Notes: a model not told the origin generated them from the sequence alone. Positions 44,125 to 56,482 are shown, counted from the first letter of the stretch. The stretch is DNA of 64,000 nt from Narthecium ossifragum (GCA_963920575.1 OY986973.1:11167395-11231394), one strand, 5' to 3'. Translations and numbers: made by a program.

Positions 44125-47100
44125 TGTGAGGACATGCCCCTCTACTCCTGTGGCTCGTTGTAGACCGCAAGGGCAATTTGGTGAATTGCGCCTTGTTGGT
44201 TTGTTTCACACCTGCGTGTGCACACACCGGCTTTGTTTGTGTTAATGATTGTTTAGAACGGCTAGGTGGACCCGGGATCGGAAGATCTCAGCTCGGGCGC
44301 GCGGACGGGTAAGTTGGTTTAATCAGCGACTTTTGATTAATGTTTCCCGTAAATTCAACCGTTGGATGTTTATGAAATTTGGATATGATGATCCTGGTAT
44401 ATACACCTACTGGTGGTTAAGTTGGATCTTGAATCCGACGTCGTTTGGACGTCGGATCGACGGGATCATTTAGCCCCTAAGTAGAGGCTTTGGGTGTTTT
44501 TGAATATAATATTATATTTTGGAATATAATATTATATTGTGTTTTGTTCATCATCGGTTTTCGAGGTTGCTTCCCGTTGCAGGAGTCCGCGGTTGACGGT
44601 CGCGGTACCGTCGTAATGCCGGGACCCGCTGCGGATCGGCTGGCAGCGGTTGGTGGTACCGCTGCAGCGATCCAATAGACTTATATGATACTTGACATAC
44701 TGTTGCATGCCTTTTCTATTATCTGTATATGTCATAGCATGCATTTTTGTTGTGTGCATTAGTTGCATTGGTTAGGGCGTGAGTGATCTTTGGGTCGCCG
44801 TCCCGAGGCTGGAAGCTCGGACTTAGCCCTAGGACCGGGGTTGGGCTGTTAGGACCCGGTTGAATTGTGATGTCCAGTCATTTCGATGATAGGCTTAGAT
44901 GACTGGTACACTTATGGCTTGATGATTGTAGAGGTCGTGTCGGCCTCGAGTTGGATCTGAGGTGTAGCCGATGTCCGATTCTTCTTAAAACTCTTGAGTA
45001 GAGGATTTGCCTACTCAGTGGTGTCTCTTCCCACCAAACAGTGTTCAGTGTCCTGTTGAGAGTTAGCAGTGTCGTTTCCTGCTACTGAGTGTGACCTGAC
45101 ATGTGACCAGCTCGGCTGGAAGACCATGATCGTGGGCCTCAGGGACACCCGGTGGGGTTATGGGACCCCTGTATACACCCAAATTCCAGTTGAGGGCAAC
45201 ACTGTTGCGTTTCCCTCTTCCTTCTGTGTGTCGTAGTGTAGATCCCTACTGAGCTTAGTGCTCACTCCTACCCTGGCTGCGTTTTGCAGGTGCAGGCGGC
45301 AGTACCTCTTCTATGGCCCCTATCGGGCAGTTGGTTGGCGGTGCTGCGGCGCCAGATGGAGTCTGAGTGTGAGGACCCGTTCCTCTATTCCTGTGGCTCA
45401 TCGTTGACCGCAAGGGCAATTTGATAAATTGCATCTTGTTGGTTTGTTTCACACGCCTGTGCACACACAGACCTTGTTGTGGTGTTTGTGGTTGAGTAGA
45501 ATGGCTAGGTGGACCCGGGATCGAGAGATCTGGACTTGGGTTTAAGTCTTAACCCAAGTCTAGCTTCCTGCGAAAGAGGAATCAATCCTTCCTGGTCAAA
45601 AGGATCGATTGTTCAATGACAGGAAGTTGGATCGATCACACCTCTTGGACAGACCGATCTGGCCTGACTAGCCGGATCGATCTAGCCAACTAGTGGATTG
45701 ATCTCACCCTCTTCGAGGGTGAGTCTCGTCGGAGAAGACCGATGTGATGGCCGTCACTTCGCGCCTCGGGGGAAGGGAAGGTCGGTTTCTTCCCTCCTCC
45801 CCCCTTTCTTCTCCTCTTTTCCCGAGCTCTCTCTCTTTCACCTCTCCCTCTCTTCTCCTTTCTCTCCTTGCGGGTGACCCAGCTGGCTCCTCCTCCTCTT
45901 CTCCGGAGCTTCTCCGTCGCTGCCGCCGGCCGACGTTCTTCTCCAAGCTCTTCCTCACCTCTCTCTCGAGATCCCTAGCCCCCTCTACCCTCAGATCCGA
46001 CCCCTCCCTCTCCCCCTCTCCCTCCTTCTGCGCTTGTGCTCTGCTCTTCCCCAACGCCGGCCGATCCTTCGACGTCGCCGTTCTCCCTCCTCCGGCCGCC
46101 ATTCCTGGAGTTTGGAGGTTCGTCGGGACCGTGGCGACGAGAGGAAGGTCCGAGGCCTAGCTACGCGGGTTGAAGCAGCGTTGTGAAGGTAGGGATCCTA
46201 CTCTAGACGCCGGCTGGGTTAAGGGTGCTGTTTTTTTTTCCGGTTTTGGATTTCTCGATGGCTTTCCTCGTCGGTTGGCTCTTGGATCTTTCCGGCGATC
46301 TTGTATACCCATGCTCTGTTTCCCCTTGGTTGCTCTATGGATTTTTGGTGTTCGCTAGTGGAGGTTCTTCTCTCCTCTTCGCTGCCATGGTTTGGGTCTT
46401 TGAGCTTTGCTGGATTTTTTGATGCATTTATTTTGGCATTTTCTATTTCTGCTCAGTTTTTCCTTGGATTTATTGGCTAGTTCTTGGATTTACTGAGTGG
46501 CCTGGATCTTTGAATGCCGATGGTTTTCCGATGGATTTTCGGCGGGCTTTCCTTCTTCTCTTCTCTGGTTTTTGGTTGGCCGATGGAGTTCCTCATGTTT
46601 GAGGAAATGCCAACAAGAGGCTGGACCTTGGCAGCTTCCTCTCCTCTTTGCTGCACTGCATGTATCCAGGGATTAGGGGGTGGATTTTGGTGATGATGTT
46701 TTCTCTGTTTCGGTTTTGGGTGGATTTCGATATTGGGCTTGTGGTCTACCAGACTTCTTTTGAGGTTTTCAAGGTTTTTTTCCCCCGTTCTTGGGCTGCC
46801 GGATGCTTGAGGAAGTGCTTTAAAGCTCTTCTTGTTTTCCCTTTTTATCTCCTTGATATTTTCTCTATGGTGGTAGCTGCTGAGATTAAAATGCATGTAT
46901 TGCTTTAGGAGATTTAGGAGGTTTTATATGTTTAGATCTCTGAGCATGGTTGATTAATTCCCTGCTGTTCATGCTGTGTCTTGTATTGGTTCGTTGTGTG
47001 TTGGGCTGCCTATTGTTTTATTGCTTCAGTGTCCCTGTGATGGTAGTATGATCATACTGATTGTGCCCATTGCTGAGCATTTAATTTATATTTGTTGGTT

Positions 47101-48577
47101 TAGATGTTTCCGTGATTCTGTTCCATGCCGAGGCTTATACTACCCTTCACTCATGCCATTGCTATCATTTGTGTTATATGTGCTTTTCCTCTTTTAAGTC
47201 TTGCAATGTTATATGAAATACTTCAATTGTACATCATGATATCTTGCTTAAGCTTAGGGCCGACAGTGTGCCCTTTTATTGCTTTGTGGTTGAACCAAAG
47301 GGTTATGCCCCTTTGGGATGTTTAGATTGATAATTGGGCCGAGGGTGTGCCCTAATTTATATGTTGTATTTATTTTTGATTGTTGTGTTGGTGTGGCTGG
47401 GGGTGTACCCCATTGCAGGAATTTCGGTTGACGGCATTTTGCCGTTGTAATGCCGAAATTTCGATTGTTCGTCTTGTTGCTTGTTTATTATTTATTATTA
47501 TCTATTAGTTGCTTTCTTACTGCTTTAATTATTCCTTCGTTGTTTTGCGCATTATAGTCATGATAGGCTGGTCGAGAGTGGGGTGTGTGGGATCCCGGGT
47601 AGGACTTAACTCTGGGTGTGGGGTTTGGGGTGTTGACTCTGTACTTTGAGCGATGGGAGATGGTTGTCGTAACCTCGGACGTTCCGACAAGCGTGGAGGT
47701 CTCGTTTGGAGAGGGGTGTCCTACGAGTAGCGTCATGTCCACCCTGTGTCAGGGAATGTCGGAGGATGCCCACCCCTGAACAGTGGCCGTCGGAGGACGT
47801 ACTGCGGACAGGTGCCCTTCGGGTTATCGATAGGATTTATGGGATCCTTGGCAGGCCTCGGTACTTGGTGCAGAGTCAACACGGTTGGAGTCACCCTTTC
47901 CCTTGCGAGTGTCGTAGAGTAGAACCCTACTGAGCCTTGGCTCATACCTACCTGGACCGTTTTGTTGCAGGTACCAGCGCTTCCCCTGTGGGCCCTCGCC
48001 GGTGTTCGTCGTGTGGCAGCGCGTCGCCAGCCGAGCATGCTTGAGGGCCAGGACGGCTTCGTCTGTGCGTTCGCGGAGACACCTGAAGATGTAAAAGTTT
48101 TTTGTTATTATGTAAATGATGTAAACCTTGTATATGTATACTGATGTATTTAATCCTTTGCTTTATTTAATGTAAATTTTCCTTCCGCCTTTTTTTCTTC
48201 TCTTTTGTAACCGTCTCCGCTGTTGGTCGCCAATAGATGTAGGTTTCCCCCTCGTGCCCCGGCCTGGGTGGGTTTCCTGGGCCGGGGTGCGACACTGAGA
48301 GGTGGCGATCTTTATTGCTTTTATCCTATGTTAGTTAGTCTCCTGCGGGAGTATGTTGTATTTGAACTACCCCTCTTCGAGGTTATGTATATTAACACTT
48401 GAGTTTTTAATCTGAGGTTCGAGGTTTTGCTAATATTGTTCTTCTTGAGAGTGTTTTGGTGAATTGCTAGGGAGACCAATAGGTTAGAGGGAACCCACGT
48501 CGTTCTTTTTTCGCGTTGGTTAGGTTCCGGTTCGCGTCGCCCGGACCGGTTGGGCTTTCGCGGGTCGGGGCGCGACA
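44125..48577 (+). repeat. 5' LTR of the Tekay element
   Basis: TGTGAGGACATGCCCC to GGGGCGCGACA. After removing the nested LTR and one CTGAG copy it is about 1521 bp, against 2408 bp for the 3' LTR. The difference is one block: 53714-54604 of the 3' LTR is missing at about 44304. Outside this block the two LTRs look nearly identical by eye. Confidence 0.9.
45368..48294 (+). repeat. solo LTR nested in the Tekay 5' LTR
   Basis: TGTGAGGACCCGTTCC to GGGGTGCGACA, 2927 bp, with CTGAG at 45363-45367 and 48295-48299. The empty site is seen at 55657-55669 of the 3' LTR (GTCTGAGAGGTGG). A member of the same LTR family but a different subfamily. Pyrimidine-rich 45780-46090 gives long spurious ORFs on both strands. 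Confidence 0.95.
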
Positions 48578-48580
48578 GCT

Positions 48581-48596
48581 TAGTATCAGAGCATAG
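48581..48596 (+). other. primer-binding site of the Tekay element
   Basis: TAGTATCAGAGCATAG three bases after the LTR, matching the initiator Met-tRNA site TGGTATCAGAGC except for one base. Confidence 0.8.
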
Positions 48597-48781
48597 GCTG
48601 TAGATCCCAGGGTTTAGAATCAGGATTCGGTTGAGATTGAGCGTGGAATGGGTTAGTTTTATGTCTAGAATATCTGTGCATGCTCATTTTGATGTGTTGT
48701 GCTTTTTCGCTTTCTGTTTGTGTTGCCTTGTTTTGGCGGCTTCTTACGAGTGAACGCTCGTTGTCGTTGGTGATTGCACAG

Positions 48782-49592
48782 ATGTCGGGAGCTCGAGTCC
48801 GACCTTTGGTTGTTGGTCGAGGTGGGGCACGAACTGGTCGACCCGCTCGACCAGACAGGGTAGCACCTGTCAGGACGGTCAGAGCTCGACGGACTGTGCC
48901 ATCACCAGCGACGGTAGCGGTCGCACGGGAGGAGGCTCCTCTCGTCGAGGAGGGGGTCCTCGCTCTGATCGACGGGCGGGCCGCGGCAGCGGTCATGATG
49001 GACTTCCAGCGACTGAACCCGCCTAGGTTCAGCGGTGAGACTGGAGATCCGACCACGGCAGACGGCTGGCTTCGAGGAGTCACGCGTGTTCTCGACGCTC
49101 TCTTCGTCGGGGATGACCGGATCCGGGTCACCCTCGCAGCGTTCCAGCTCAATGGTGACGCCCTTGACTGGGTGCACTGCCCAGCACACCAGTGACGGAG
49201 AGGAGCCGACGTGGGAGGAGTTCAGGGCGTTGTTCTTGGACGCGTACTTCCCGGAGAGTACGCGTGACGCCCTGTCTCGCGAGTACCAGTCCCTCCTGCA
49301 GGGTACTCGCACTGTTCAGCAGTATGCCACCTGGTTCATGCATTTGGTCCATTTTGCGGGGGTAGTGGCAGCAGATCCAGTGGCCAGGGCACGGCAGTTT
49401 GAGTGGGGTCTTCGTCCAGAGATCAGGCGCCAAACGTGTTCCCACCGTTTCTAGACACACTCAGCAGTTCTGAACTGCGCCTTAGTTGTGGAGGCGCAGT
49501 CGCAGGACGAGAGACGCCGGGCAGTTCCATCGGCAGTCTACCAGCTCGCAGCAGCGACCCCAGGGCAGAGGGGGGTTCGGTAGGGGGCAGCT
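48782..49592 (+). pseudogene. gag of the Tekay element, frameshifted
   Basis: MSGARVRPLVVGRGGARTGR is the likely start; the upstream ORF codons are leader. The frame reads MMDFQRLNPPRFSGETGDPT and FVGDDRIRVTLAAFQL, then shifts near 49180 to EEPTWEEFRALFLDAYFPE and EYQSLLQGTRTVQQYATWF, as in chromovirus capsids. A stop at 49452 and another shift near 49540 follow; the Arg/Gln-rich stretch and the zinc knuckle [14 protein letters not shown] (about 49751-49792) lie in later frames, the knuckle in the pol frame. Not functional. Confidence 0.8.
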
Positions 49593-52500
49593 GTGGCGTC
49601 AGCGGCCCTTTCAGCGGCGGCCGCAGCGTGCACCGCAGTACCAGCAGCCACTACCGAGCCCACCAGCCCCGTTTCTACTGACGGCCGGGCCATCTGGGCA
49701 GGCTTCGTCAGGGGGGACCAGGGACAACAGCCGGGCGCGTCAGTCACTTGCTACCTGTGCGGGCAGCCGGGGCATTACCGTAGAGACTGCACTTCGCGAG
49801 GAGCGCAGGGCGCTATGCCGCAAGGCAGTAGAGGCGGAGGGTCCGGTGCCTGGCAGGGGAGCTGGGGTGGACGCGGGCCGGGGCGTCCCAAATGCAGAGG
49901 AGGCCAGCGGGGGCAGGTGTTTGCCCTCCCAGTTCGCGAGCGGCAGGACACCGTCCAGCTGTATCAGCCGCCACCACAGTACCAGCAGCCGTTGCAGTAC
50001 CAGCAGCCGCAGCAGTATCAGCAGGCAGCGGCAGAGCCAACCGTCCTCAGATGTATCTTTCAGCTTTCTAGTTCTTTAGTAGATATGCTGATAGACTCTG
50101 GGGCGTCTCATTCCTATATTGCTAGCATGTGTGTGGCATCGCTAGGATTAGAGACGAGTTGGCTAGAGGTGGCACAGTCTGTAGATTCACCGATCGGAGG
50201 CACAGTCAGGGTAGACCGGGTCTGCCGATCTTGTTCTTTGGAGGTTGTAGGCCTCCGTGTCTGTCTAGACCTGCGGGTGCTAGACATGACAGGCTTCGAT
50301 GTGATACTCGGTATGGACTGGTTAGCAGCATACCGAGCTATCATCGACTGTGGTCGCCGGAGGGTGGTCGCTTGGACACCCGATGGGACACAGTTTGTGT
50401 TGTTGAGGGATCGGTTCTCAGTCGATTCCTTTGCTTGTGGTGTGGGAAGGCGTGGCAGCGAGCTCTCAGCCTTGCTGGCCAGCCTGTCCCTATTTGGGTC
50501 AGAGGGAGTACAGCTGAGCAGTTTCCCCAGGATCGTGTGCGACTACACCGACGTGTTTCCCGAGGTGTTGCCAGAGCTTCCACCGCACAGAGAGGTCGAT
50601 TTTGAGATCAACATGGTACCGGGTATCGCACCGATCTCTCTCCCAGCTTTCAGGATGGCACCAACAGAGCAGAGTGAGTTGAGGACCCAGCTAGACGAGC
50701 TCACCAGCAGAGGCTTCTTCCGTCCCAGCATGTCTCCCTGGGGGGCGCCAGTGTTGTTCGCAAAGAAGAAGGACGGTACCCTTCGACTTTGCATAGACTA
50801 CAGGCGGCTCAACAGGGTGACGGTGAAGAACAGGTATCCGATGCCGCGGATCGACGACCTGTTTGATCAGTTGAGAGGATCTTCAGTGTTCTCGAAGATC
50901 GACCTTCGCACCGGCTACCACCAGTTGAGGGTTCGGGATTGCAACATCCCGAAGATGGCTTTTCGGACTCGGTACGGCCTATACGAGTTCGTGGTGATGC
51001 CGTTTGGGCTGACGAACGCACCAGCAGCGTTCATGGATCTCATGCAGAGGATCTTCCGGCCTTTCCTAGACGAGTTCGTGGTGGTGTTTGTCGACGACAT
51101 CCTTCTCTACTTCCGGTCAGAGGCGGAGCATGAGCGACACTTGGCGACAGTGTTGCAGCTACTTCGGGAGCATCGGCTTTATGCCAAGGCTTCCAAGTGT
51201 GAGTTCTGGCTTGCACAGGTGGGATTCCTTGGACACGTGGTGTCGGCAGCAGGGATCTCAGTTGACCCGACCAAGGTCGAGGCAGTGGTACAGTGGCAGA
51301 GACCGAGAACAGTGCTTGAGGTCCGTAGATTCTTAGGCCTGGCGGGTTACTGCAGGCGGTTCGTGCGGGACTTCTCCAATGTTGCCGGACCGTTGACCAG
51401 ACCGACACCGAAGGCCGTCCCGTTCGTGTGGGATGATGCTTGTGAGCGGGCCTTCGTGGAGCTGAGGACGAGATTGACCAGTGCGCCGGTGCTGATCGTC
51501 CCCGAGCGAGGTGTTGGTTACAGTGTTTACTGCGACGCCAGCGGTGAGGGTTTGGGGTGTGTCCTCATGTAGGAGGGCCACGTAGTTTCCTATGGTTCTC
51601 GTCAGTTGAAGAACCATGAGAGGAACTACCCGTCTCACGACTTGGAGCTAGCAGCGGTGGTCTTCGCCCTGAAGACCTGGCGGCATTATCTCTATGGCGA
51701 GAAGTTCTCAGTCTTCTCGGACCATAAGAGTTTGAGGCACGTTTTCACCCAACGTGACCTCAACCTGAGGCAGCGACGCTGGATGGAGCTACTGGAGGAC
51801 TACGACTTTGTGTTGCATTACCATCCTGGTAAGGCAAACGTCGTAGCAGACGCGCTGAGCAGACAGGTGAGAGACACCAGAGCAGCAGTTGCAGGGTTGT
51901 CAGTGCGGCAGTGGCAGGCTCTAGAGACGGCGAGCCAGTTGGGGCTCGAGTTTGAGGATCAGGGATCCGGCGGTTTTCTCTATGCAGTGCAGAGTATGCA
52001 AGCAGTCCTAGCCGGAGTGTTGGAGGCACATCACAGTGACCTAGAGCTTGAGGAGTTACGCACAGCAGCGGGCACAGAGGGCGCAGACGGAGACTGGACG
52101 ATATCGCCAGACGGAGGGCTACGGTTCCGAGGCAGAGTAGCGGTTCCTGCAGATCCAGTTCTTCGAGACGACGTCCTACGAGAGTTCCACCACTCTCGCT
52201 TTGCGGTTCATCCCGGCGGCACCAAGATGTACCAGGATCTTCGGCGACAGTTCTGGTGGCGCGGGATGAAGAGGGCAATGACGGAGTTCGTATCGCGCTG
52301 CCTTACCTGTCAGAAGGTCAAGGCAGAGCACCAGCGGACTCCGGGGTTACTTCAGCCGCTTCCACTAGCTGAGTGGAAGTGGGTGCACATCACGATGGAC
52401 TTCGTAACCGGACTACCGAGATCCCCTAGGGGGAATGACGCGATTTGGGTCATCGTTGATAGATTGACCAAATCGGCGCACTTCCTGCCTATGCGGGTGA

Positions 52501-53462
52501 CAGACTCGACCGACAGGTTAGGCAGCTTGTACGTCAGAGACGTGGTCAGGCTACACGGAGTTCCTGTTTCTATCGTGTCAGACCGTGATCCCAGGTTCAC
52601 CAGCAGGTTCTGGCGCGACTTTCAGGAGGCAGTTGGCACACTCCTGACTTTCAGTACGGCGTTCCATCCACAGACAAACGGACAGTCAGAGCGGACTATC
52701 CTGATCCTGGAGGACATGCTGAGAGCATGTGTCCTCGACGCAGGAGGCAGCTGGGAGGAGCACATTCCCTTGGTGGAGTTCGCCTACAACAACAGCTACC
52801 AGTCCAGTCTCGGAGTAGCACCTTTCGAGGCGTTGTACGGTAGGCCGTGTCGTTCCCCAGTGTGCTGGACAGAGGTTGGAGAGGCTTCACTCACTGGTCC
52901 AGACATCGTCAGGCGGTCGTCAGAGAGGTTGGTGCAGATCAGGCAGAGGCTTCTGACGGCTCAGAGCCAGCAGAAGAGTTATGCAGATCAGAGGCGACGA
53001 CCGTTGGAGTTTGCTGTCGGCGACCGAGTGTTCTTGCGAGCATCGCCGTACAGAGGTTCTGTCAGGTTTGGCAGAGGTGGCAAGTTGGCGCCGAGGTTCG
53101 TCGGGCCGTTTGAGATCTTAGAGAGGGTCGGCGAGGTAGCTTACCGCCTGGATCTTCCTCAGCACATGTCTGCTGTGCATCCGACTTTCCATGTGTCGAT
53201 GCTGATGAAGTATCACCCAGACCCGTCTCATGTCATCAGGGTGGATGACATTGAGCTTGAGGCAGACGTGAGCTTTGTTGAGCAGCCGGTTCAGGTACTT
53301 GATCGGAGGGATCAGGTCTTGCGGGGCAAGACGATTCCCTTGGTCAAGGTACTGTGGAGGTACAGAGGCACCGAGGAGGTGACTTGGGAGCGCGAGGCGC
53401 GCATGCGGCAAGAGTTTTCGCAGTTGTTTTCTTCTCCAGGTACTTCTTGTCATGTCCTCTAG
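49593..53462 (+). pseudogene. pol polyprotein of the Tekay element, one in-frame stop
   Basis: A single frame broken only by TAG at 51570-51572, where relatives have Gln. Domains: zinc knuckle; protease ([13 protein letters not shown], about 50089-50127); RT ([15 protein letters not shown], active site [11 protein letters not shown] near 51085-51110); RNase H ([26 protein letters not shown]); integrase with [15 protein letters not shown] and CLTCQKVK zinc residues, Asp in [10 protein letters not shown], Asp in VSDRDPRF, Glu in NGQSERTI; C-terminal chromodomain ([19 protein letters not shown], about 53340-53400). The chromodomain and clade-typical order identify a Tekay/Del chromovirus. Best-preserved polyprotein in the window. 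Confidence 0.92.
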
Positions 53463-53533
53463 TGTAGCTTTTGTTGTTTCGAGCCCTACCCTTATCGAAT
53501 CTCGGGACGAGATTTCCTTTAAGGGTATTAGGA

Positions 53534-55941
53534 TGTGAGGACCTGCCCCTCTACTCCTGTGGCTCGTTGTAGACCGCAAGGGCAATTTGGTGAATTGCGC
53601 CTTGTTGGTTTGTTTCACACCCGCGTGTGCACACACTGGCTTTGTTTGTGTTAATGCTTGTTTAGAACGGCTAGGTGGACCCGGGATCGGAAGATCTTAG
53701 CTCGGGCGCGCGGAAGCTTGCCTTTGGGCAGCTGACGACCCTTGAGCGATCGATCGCTCCTTGGGACGATCGATCGGACTCGATCCGACTTGGTGTTGGG
53801 ATCGAGCCAGGGCGCGAGCGATCGATCGCTCCTTGGAGCGACCGATCGGAATCGCGTCGGTGGCTTTTCTGCTTCGCGAGGTCGGCCACCGACGGCCGTC
53901 GTTCTCTCGTGTCAGAGTGGGGAAGACTTCCCCTCCCCTCCCTTCACCTTTCTTCCCCTTTTCTCGCTTTCCCCTCCCCCTTTCCCCTCTTTTCTTCCCC
54001 TCCTCTGCCTCCTTCTCCTCTCTTTCTTCTTCCTCTTTTCTTCTTCTCTCGAGAGCTCTGTTCTTTGCCCTGTTTCCGGCAGCCTCCTTCATCTCCTCCG
54101 TTCTCTCTCCTCCGGCCATCTTTTCCGGCGTTCTAAGGCTCGTTGGATTCGTGACAACGAGAGGAAGATCCCTGAAGAGGTTTGGAGGCTTGTTGGTGAT
54201 CAAATCGCGGGGAATCAGCCGAGGAAAGCGCAGCTAGGTAGGGTTATACCTACTGATGTTCTTTTCGGGTTTTCTTGAGATCTAGCCGTTGGATCTTGTT
54301 GATCCTTGCTTTGTTGGATTCCTTATACCTGTTAGAATAACTGATTTAAGTTTCATGTTAATCGGTTGAGAGTTGTATAGGTTTTATGCAAGATTAGTCT
54401 CGGATTTCTGGTTTTCTGCTGTTCTTGAGAAACAGCCGGCTTGCGGCGAGTTTTTCGGCCGGTGAGTACATGATCTTGGCTTTTTATAAACATAAGAGTT
54501 GTAGCTCTACTCGTTAGCTTTCCATTCCATCTTGTTTCATAATTTTCCGATTTTGCTACGATTTCTTATTTGTTTGCTGGAGGGCTGCGTTGCAGCAATT
54601 AAAGGGTAAGTTGGTTTAATCAGCGACTTTTGATTAATGTTTCCCGTAAATTCAACCGTTGGATGTTTATGAAATTTGGATATGATGATCCTGGTATATA
54701 CACCTACTGGTGGTTAAGTTGGATCTTGAATCCGACGTCGTTTGGACGTCGGATCGACGGGATCATTTAGCCCCTAAGTAGAGGCTTTGGGTGTTTTTGA
54801 ATATAATATTATATTTTGGAATATAATATTATATTGTGTTTTGTTCATCATCGGTTTTCGGGGTTGCTTCCCGTTGCAGGAGTCCGCGGTTGACGGTCGC
54901 GGTACCGTCGTAATGCCGGGACCCGCTGCGGATTGGCTGGCAGCGGTTGGTGGTACCGCTGCAGCGATCCCGTAGACTTATATGATACTTGACATACTGT
55001 TACATGCCTTTTCTATTATCTGTATATGTCATAGCATGCATTTTTGTTGTGTGCATTAGTTGCATTGGTTAGGGCGTGGGTGATCTTTGGGTCGCCGTCC
55101 CGAGGCTGGAAGCTCGACTTAGCCCTAGGACCGGGGTTGGGCTGTTAGGACCCGGTTGAATTGTGATGTCCAGTCATTTCGATGATAGGCTTAGATGACT
55201 GGTACACTTATGGCTTGATGATTGTAGAGGTCGTGTCGGCCTCGAGTTGGATCTGAGGTGTAGCCGATGTCCGGTTCTTCTTAAAACTCTTGAGTAGAGG
55301 ATTTGCCTACTCAGTGGTGTCTCTTCCCACCAAACAGTGTTCATTGTCCTGTTGAGAGTTAGCAGTGTCGTTTCCTGCTACTGAGTGTGACCTGACATGT
55401 GACCAGCTCGGCTGGAAGACCATGATCGTGGGCCTCAGGGACACGCGGTGGGGTTATGGGACCCCTGTATACACCCAGATTCCACTTGAGGGCAACACTG
55501 TTGCGTTTCCCTCTTCCTTCTGTGTGTCGTAGTGTAGATCCCTACTGAGCTAAGTGCTCACTCCTACCCGGGCTGCGTTTTGCAGGTGCAGGCGGCAGTA
55601 CCTCTTCTATAGCCCCGACCGGGCAGTTGGTTGGCGGTGCGGCGGCGCCAGGTGGAGTCTGAGAGGTGGCGATCTTTATTGCTTTTATCCTATGTTAGTT
55701 AGTCTCCTGCGGGAGTATGTTGTATTTGAACTACCCCTCTCCGAGGTTATGTATATTAACACTTGAGTTTTTAATTTGAGGTTCGAGGTTTTGCTAATAT
55801 TGTTCTTCTTGAGGGTGTTTTGGTGAATTGCTAGGGAGACCAATAGGTTAGAGGGAAACCTCGTCGTTCTTTTTCCGCGTTGGTTAGGTTCCGGTTCGCG
55901 TCGCTCGGTCCGGTTGGGCTTTCGCGGGTCGGGGCGCGACA
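53534..55941 (+). repeat. 3' LTR of the Tekay element
   Basis: TGTGAGGACCTGCCCC to GGGGCGCGACA, 2408 bp, preceded by the weak polypurine tract TTTAAGGGTATTAGGA. Contains GCGATCGATCGC palindromes (53743-53850), a pyrimidine-rich block (53930-54050), and the conserved hairpin at 54888-54918. Confidence 0.95.
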
Positions 55942-56110
55942 GGCCGGGTCCGAGTGGGGGACGCCGGATCGGGGGTTGTGGCGGCCGGATCGTGGGCAAG
56001 GCGGCCGAAAGGGGGCGTGGGACGCCGGATCAAGAACTGGGGACGCCGGATCGGAGTCGGGGCGGCCGGATCCGGGGCGGGGGGCGCCGGATCCGCCGGG
56101 GGTGGGCTGG
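55942..56110. repeat. GC-rich minisatellite, right part
   Basis: Continuation of 43320-44124 (GGACGCCGGATCGGGG, GGCGGCCGGATC) after the Tekay insertion. Confidence 0.85.
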
Positions 56111-56124
56111 GGAGCTCGCCGGCC

Positions 56125-56199
56125 TGGGGGGAGGGTTGGGGAGGGGGGGGGGTTGGGGGGGGGTTTTTATTAGGGGGGAATTATTAGGGGGGAGGGGGT
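56125..56199 (+). repeat. dense G-tract
   Basis: Many runs of 4-10 G separated by 1-8 bases (GGGGGGAGGGTTGGGGAGGG, GGGGGGGGG). Fits the usual G-quadruplex pattern and could also be an assembly weak point. Confidence 0.8.
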
Positions 56200-56315
56200 A
56201 TAAGAGTATTTTAATACATAATATGGTGTTGAGGAGGTAAAACTAATGATGTAGGTTTTATTAGTAGGATAAGTTCATATTATGGTGCTCCCGACAAAAA
56301 TCCCTAAAAAAAATA

Positions 56316-56482
56316 TATTCCAATGATGCAAAAAATTGAGAAAATTGTTAGAAAATTCCTAAAAATTGTAAAATAAAGAAAGGGAAAAATAAGAAAGATA
56401 AAAGTCTAACTAAGCAAGGAAAACGAGTTAAGAGAAAATCAATTAGTTAACCGTCGAATTCCCCAACAACGGCGCCAAAAAT
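56316..56482 (-). other. 5' leader and primer site of A2
   Basis: Matches 4050-4209 of A1. The tRNA-Asp-type site is CCCCAACAACGGCGCCA (56461-56477), one base different from the A1 site. Confidence 0.85.

Larger units (their letters stand above)
44125..55941 (+). mobile_element. Tekay-clade chromovirus retrotransposon
   Basis: Plus-strand Ty3/gypsy element inserted in the GC-rich minisatellite; the same repeat continues at 55942. GCCG occurs at both edges (44121-44124, 55943-55946), a 4-of-5-base target duplication. Order: 5' LTR (with nested solo LTR), Met-tRNA primer site, gag, protease-RT-RNase H-integrase-chromodomain, 3' LTR. About 8.9 kb without the nested LTR. Confidence 0.9.
42640..56304. 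mobile_element. probable second Pack-MULE-like element
   Basis: Flanked by identical 11-bp TAAAAAAAATA (42629-42639 and 56305-56315). The ends show weak inverted similarity: left GATTATTAGTCTTTACACCA against the reverse of the right end GATTTTTGTCGGGAGCACCA, continuing to AACTTAT. It interrupts the A2 leader. Contents: AT-rich arm, six-copy hairpin array, GC-rich minisatellite, and a Tekay element inserted in the latter. Without the Tekay element it is about 1.85 kb. No transposase. The A-rich duplication could be chance, so this is a moderate call. Confidence 0.5.

Noticed and set aside
43302..44245. Six long overlapping ORFs on both strands
   Set aside because: All come from a stop-poor GC-rich minisatellite and have no domain.
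47700..48144. Possible genes in the GC-richer end of a solo LTR
   Set aside because: Both strands give short ORFs within an LTR bounded by CTGAG duplications; no domain.
49486..51638. Additional ORFs of 60-197 codons over the Tekay gag-pol
   Set aside because: Alternate frames of the GC-rich pol, except short stretches that restore gag after frameshifts.
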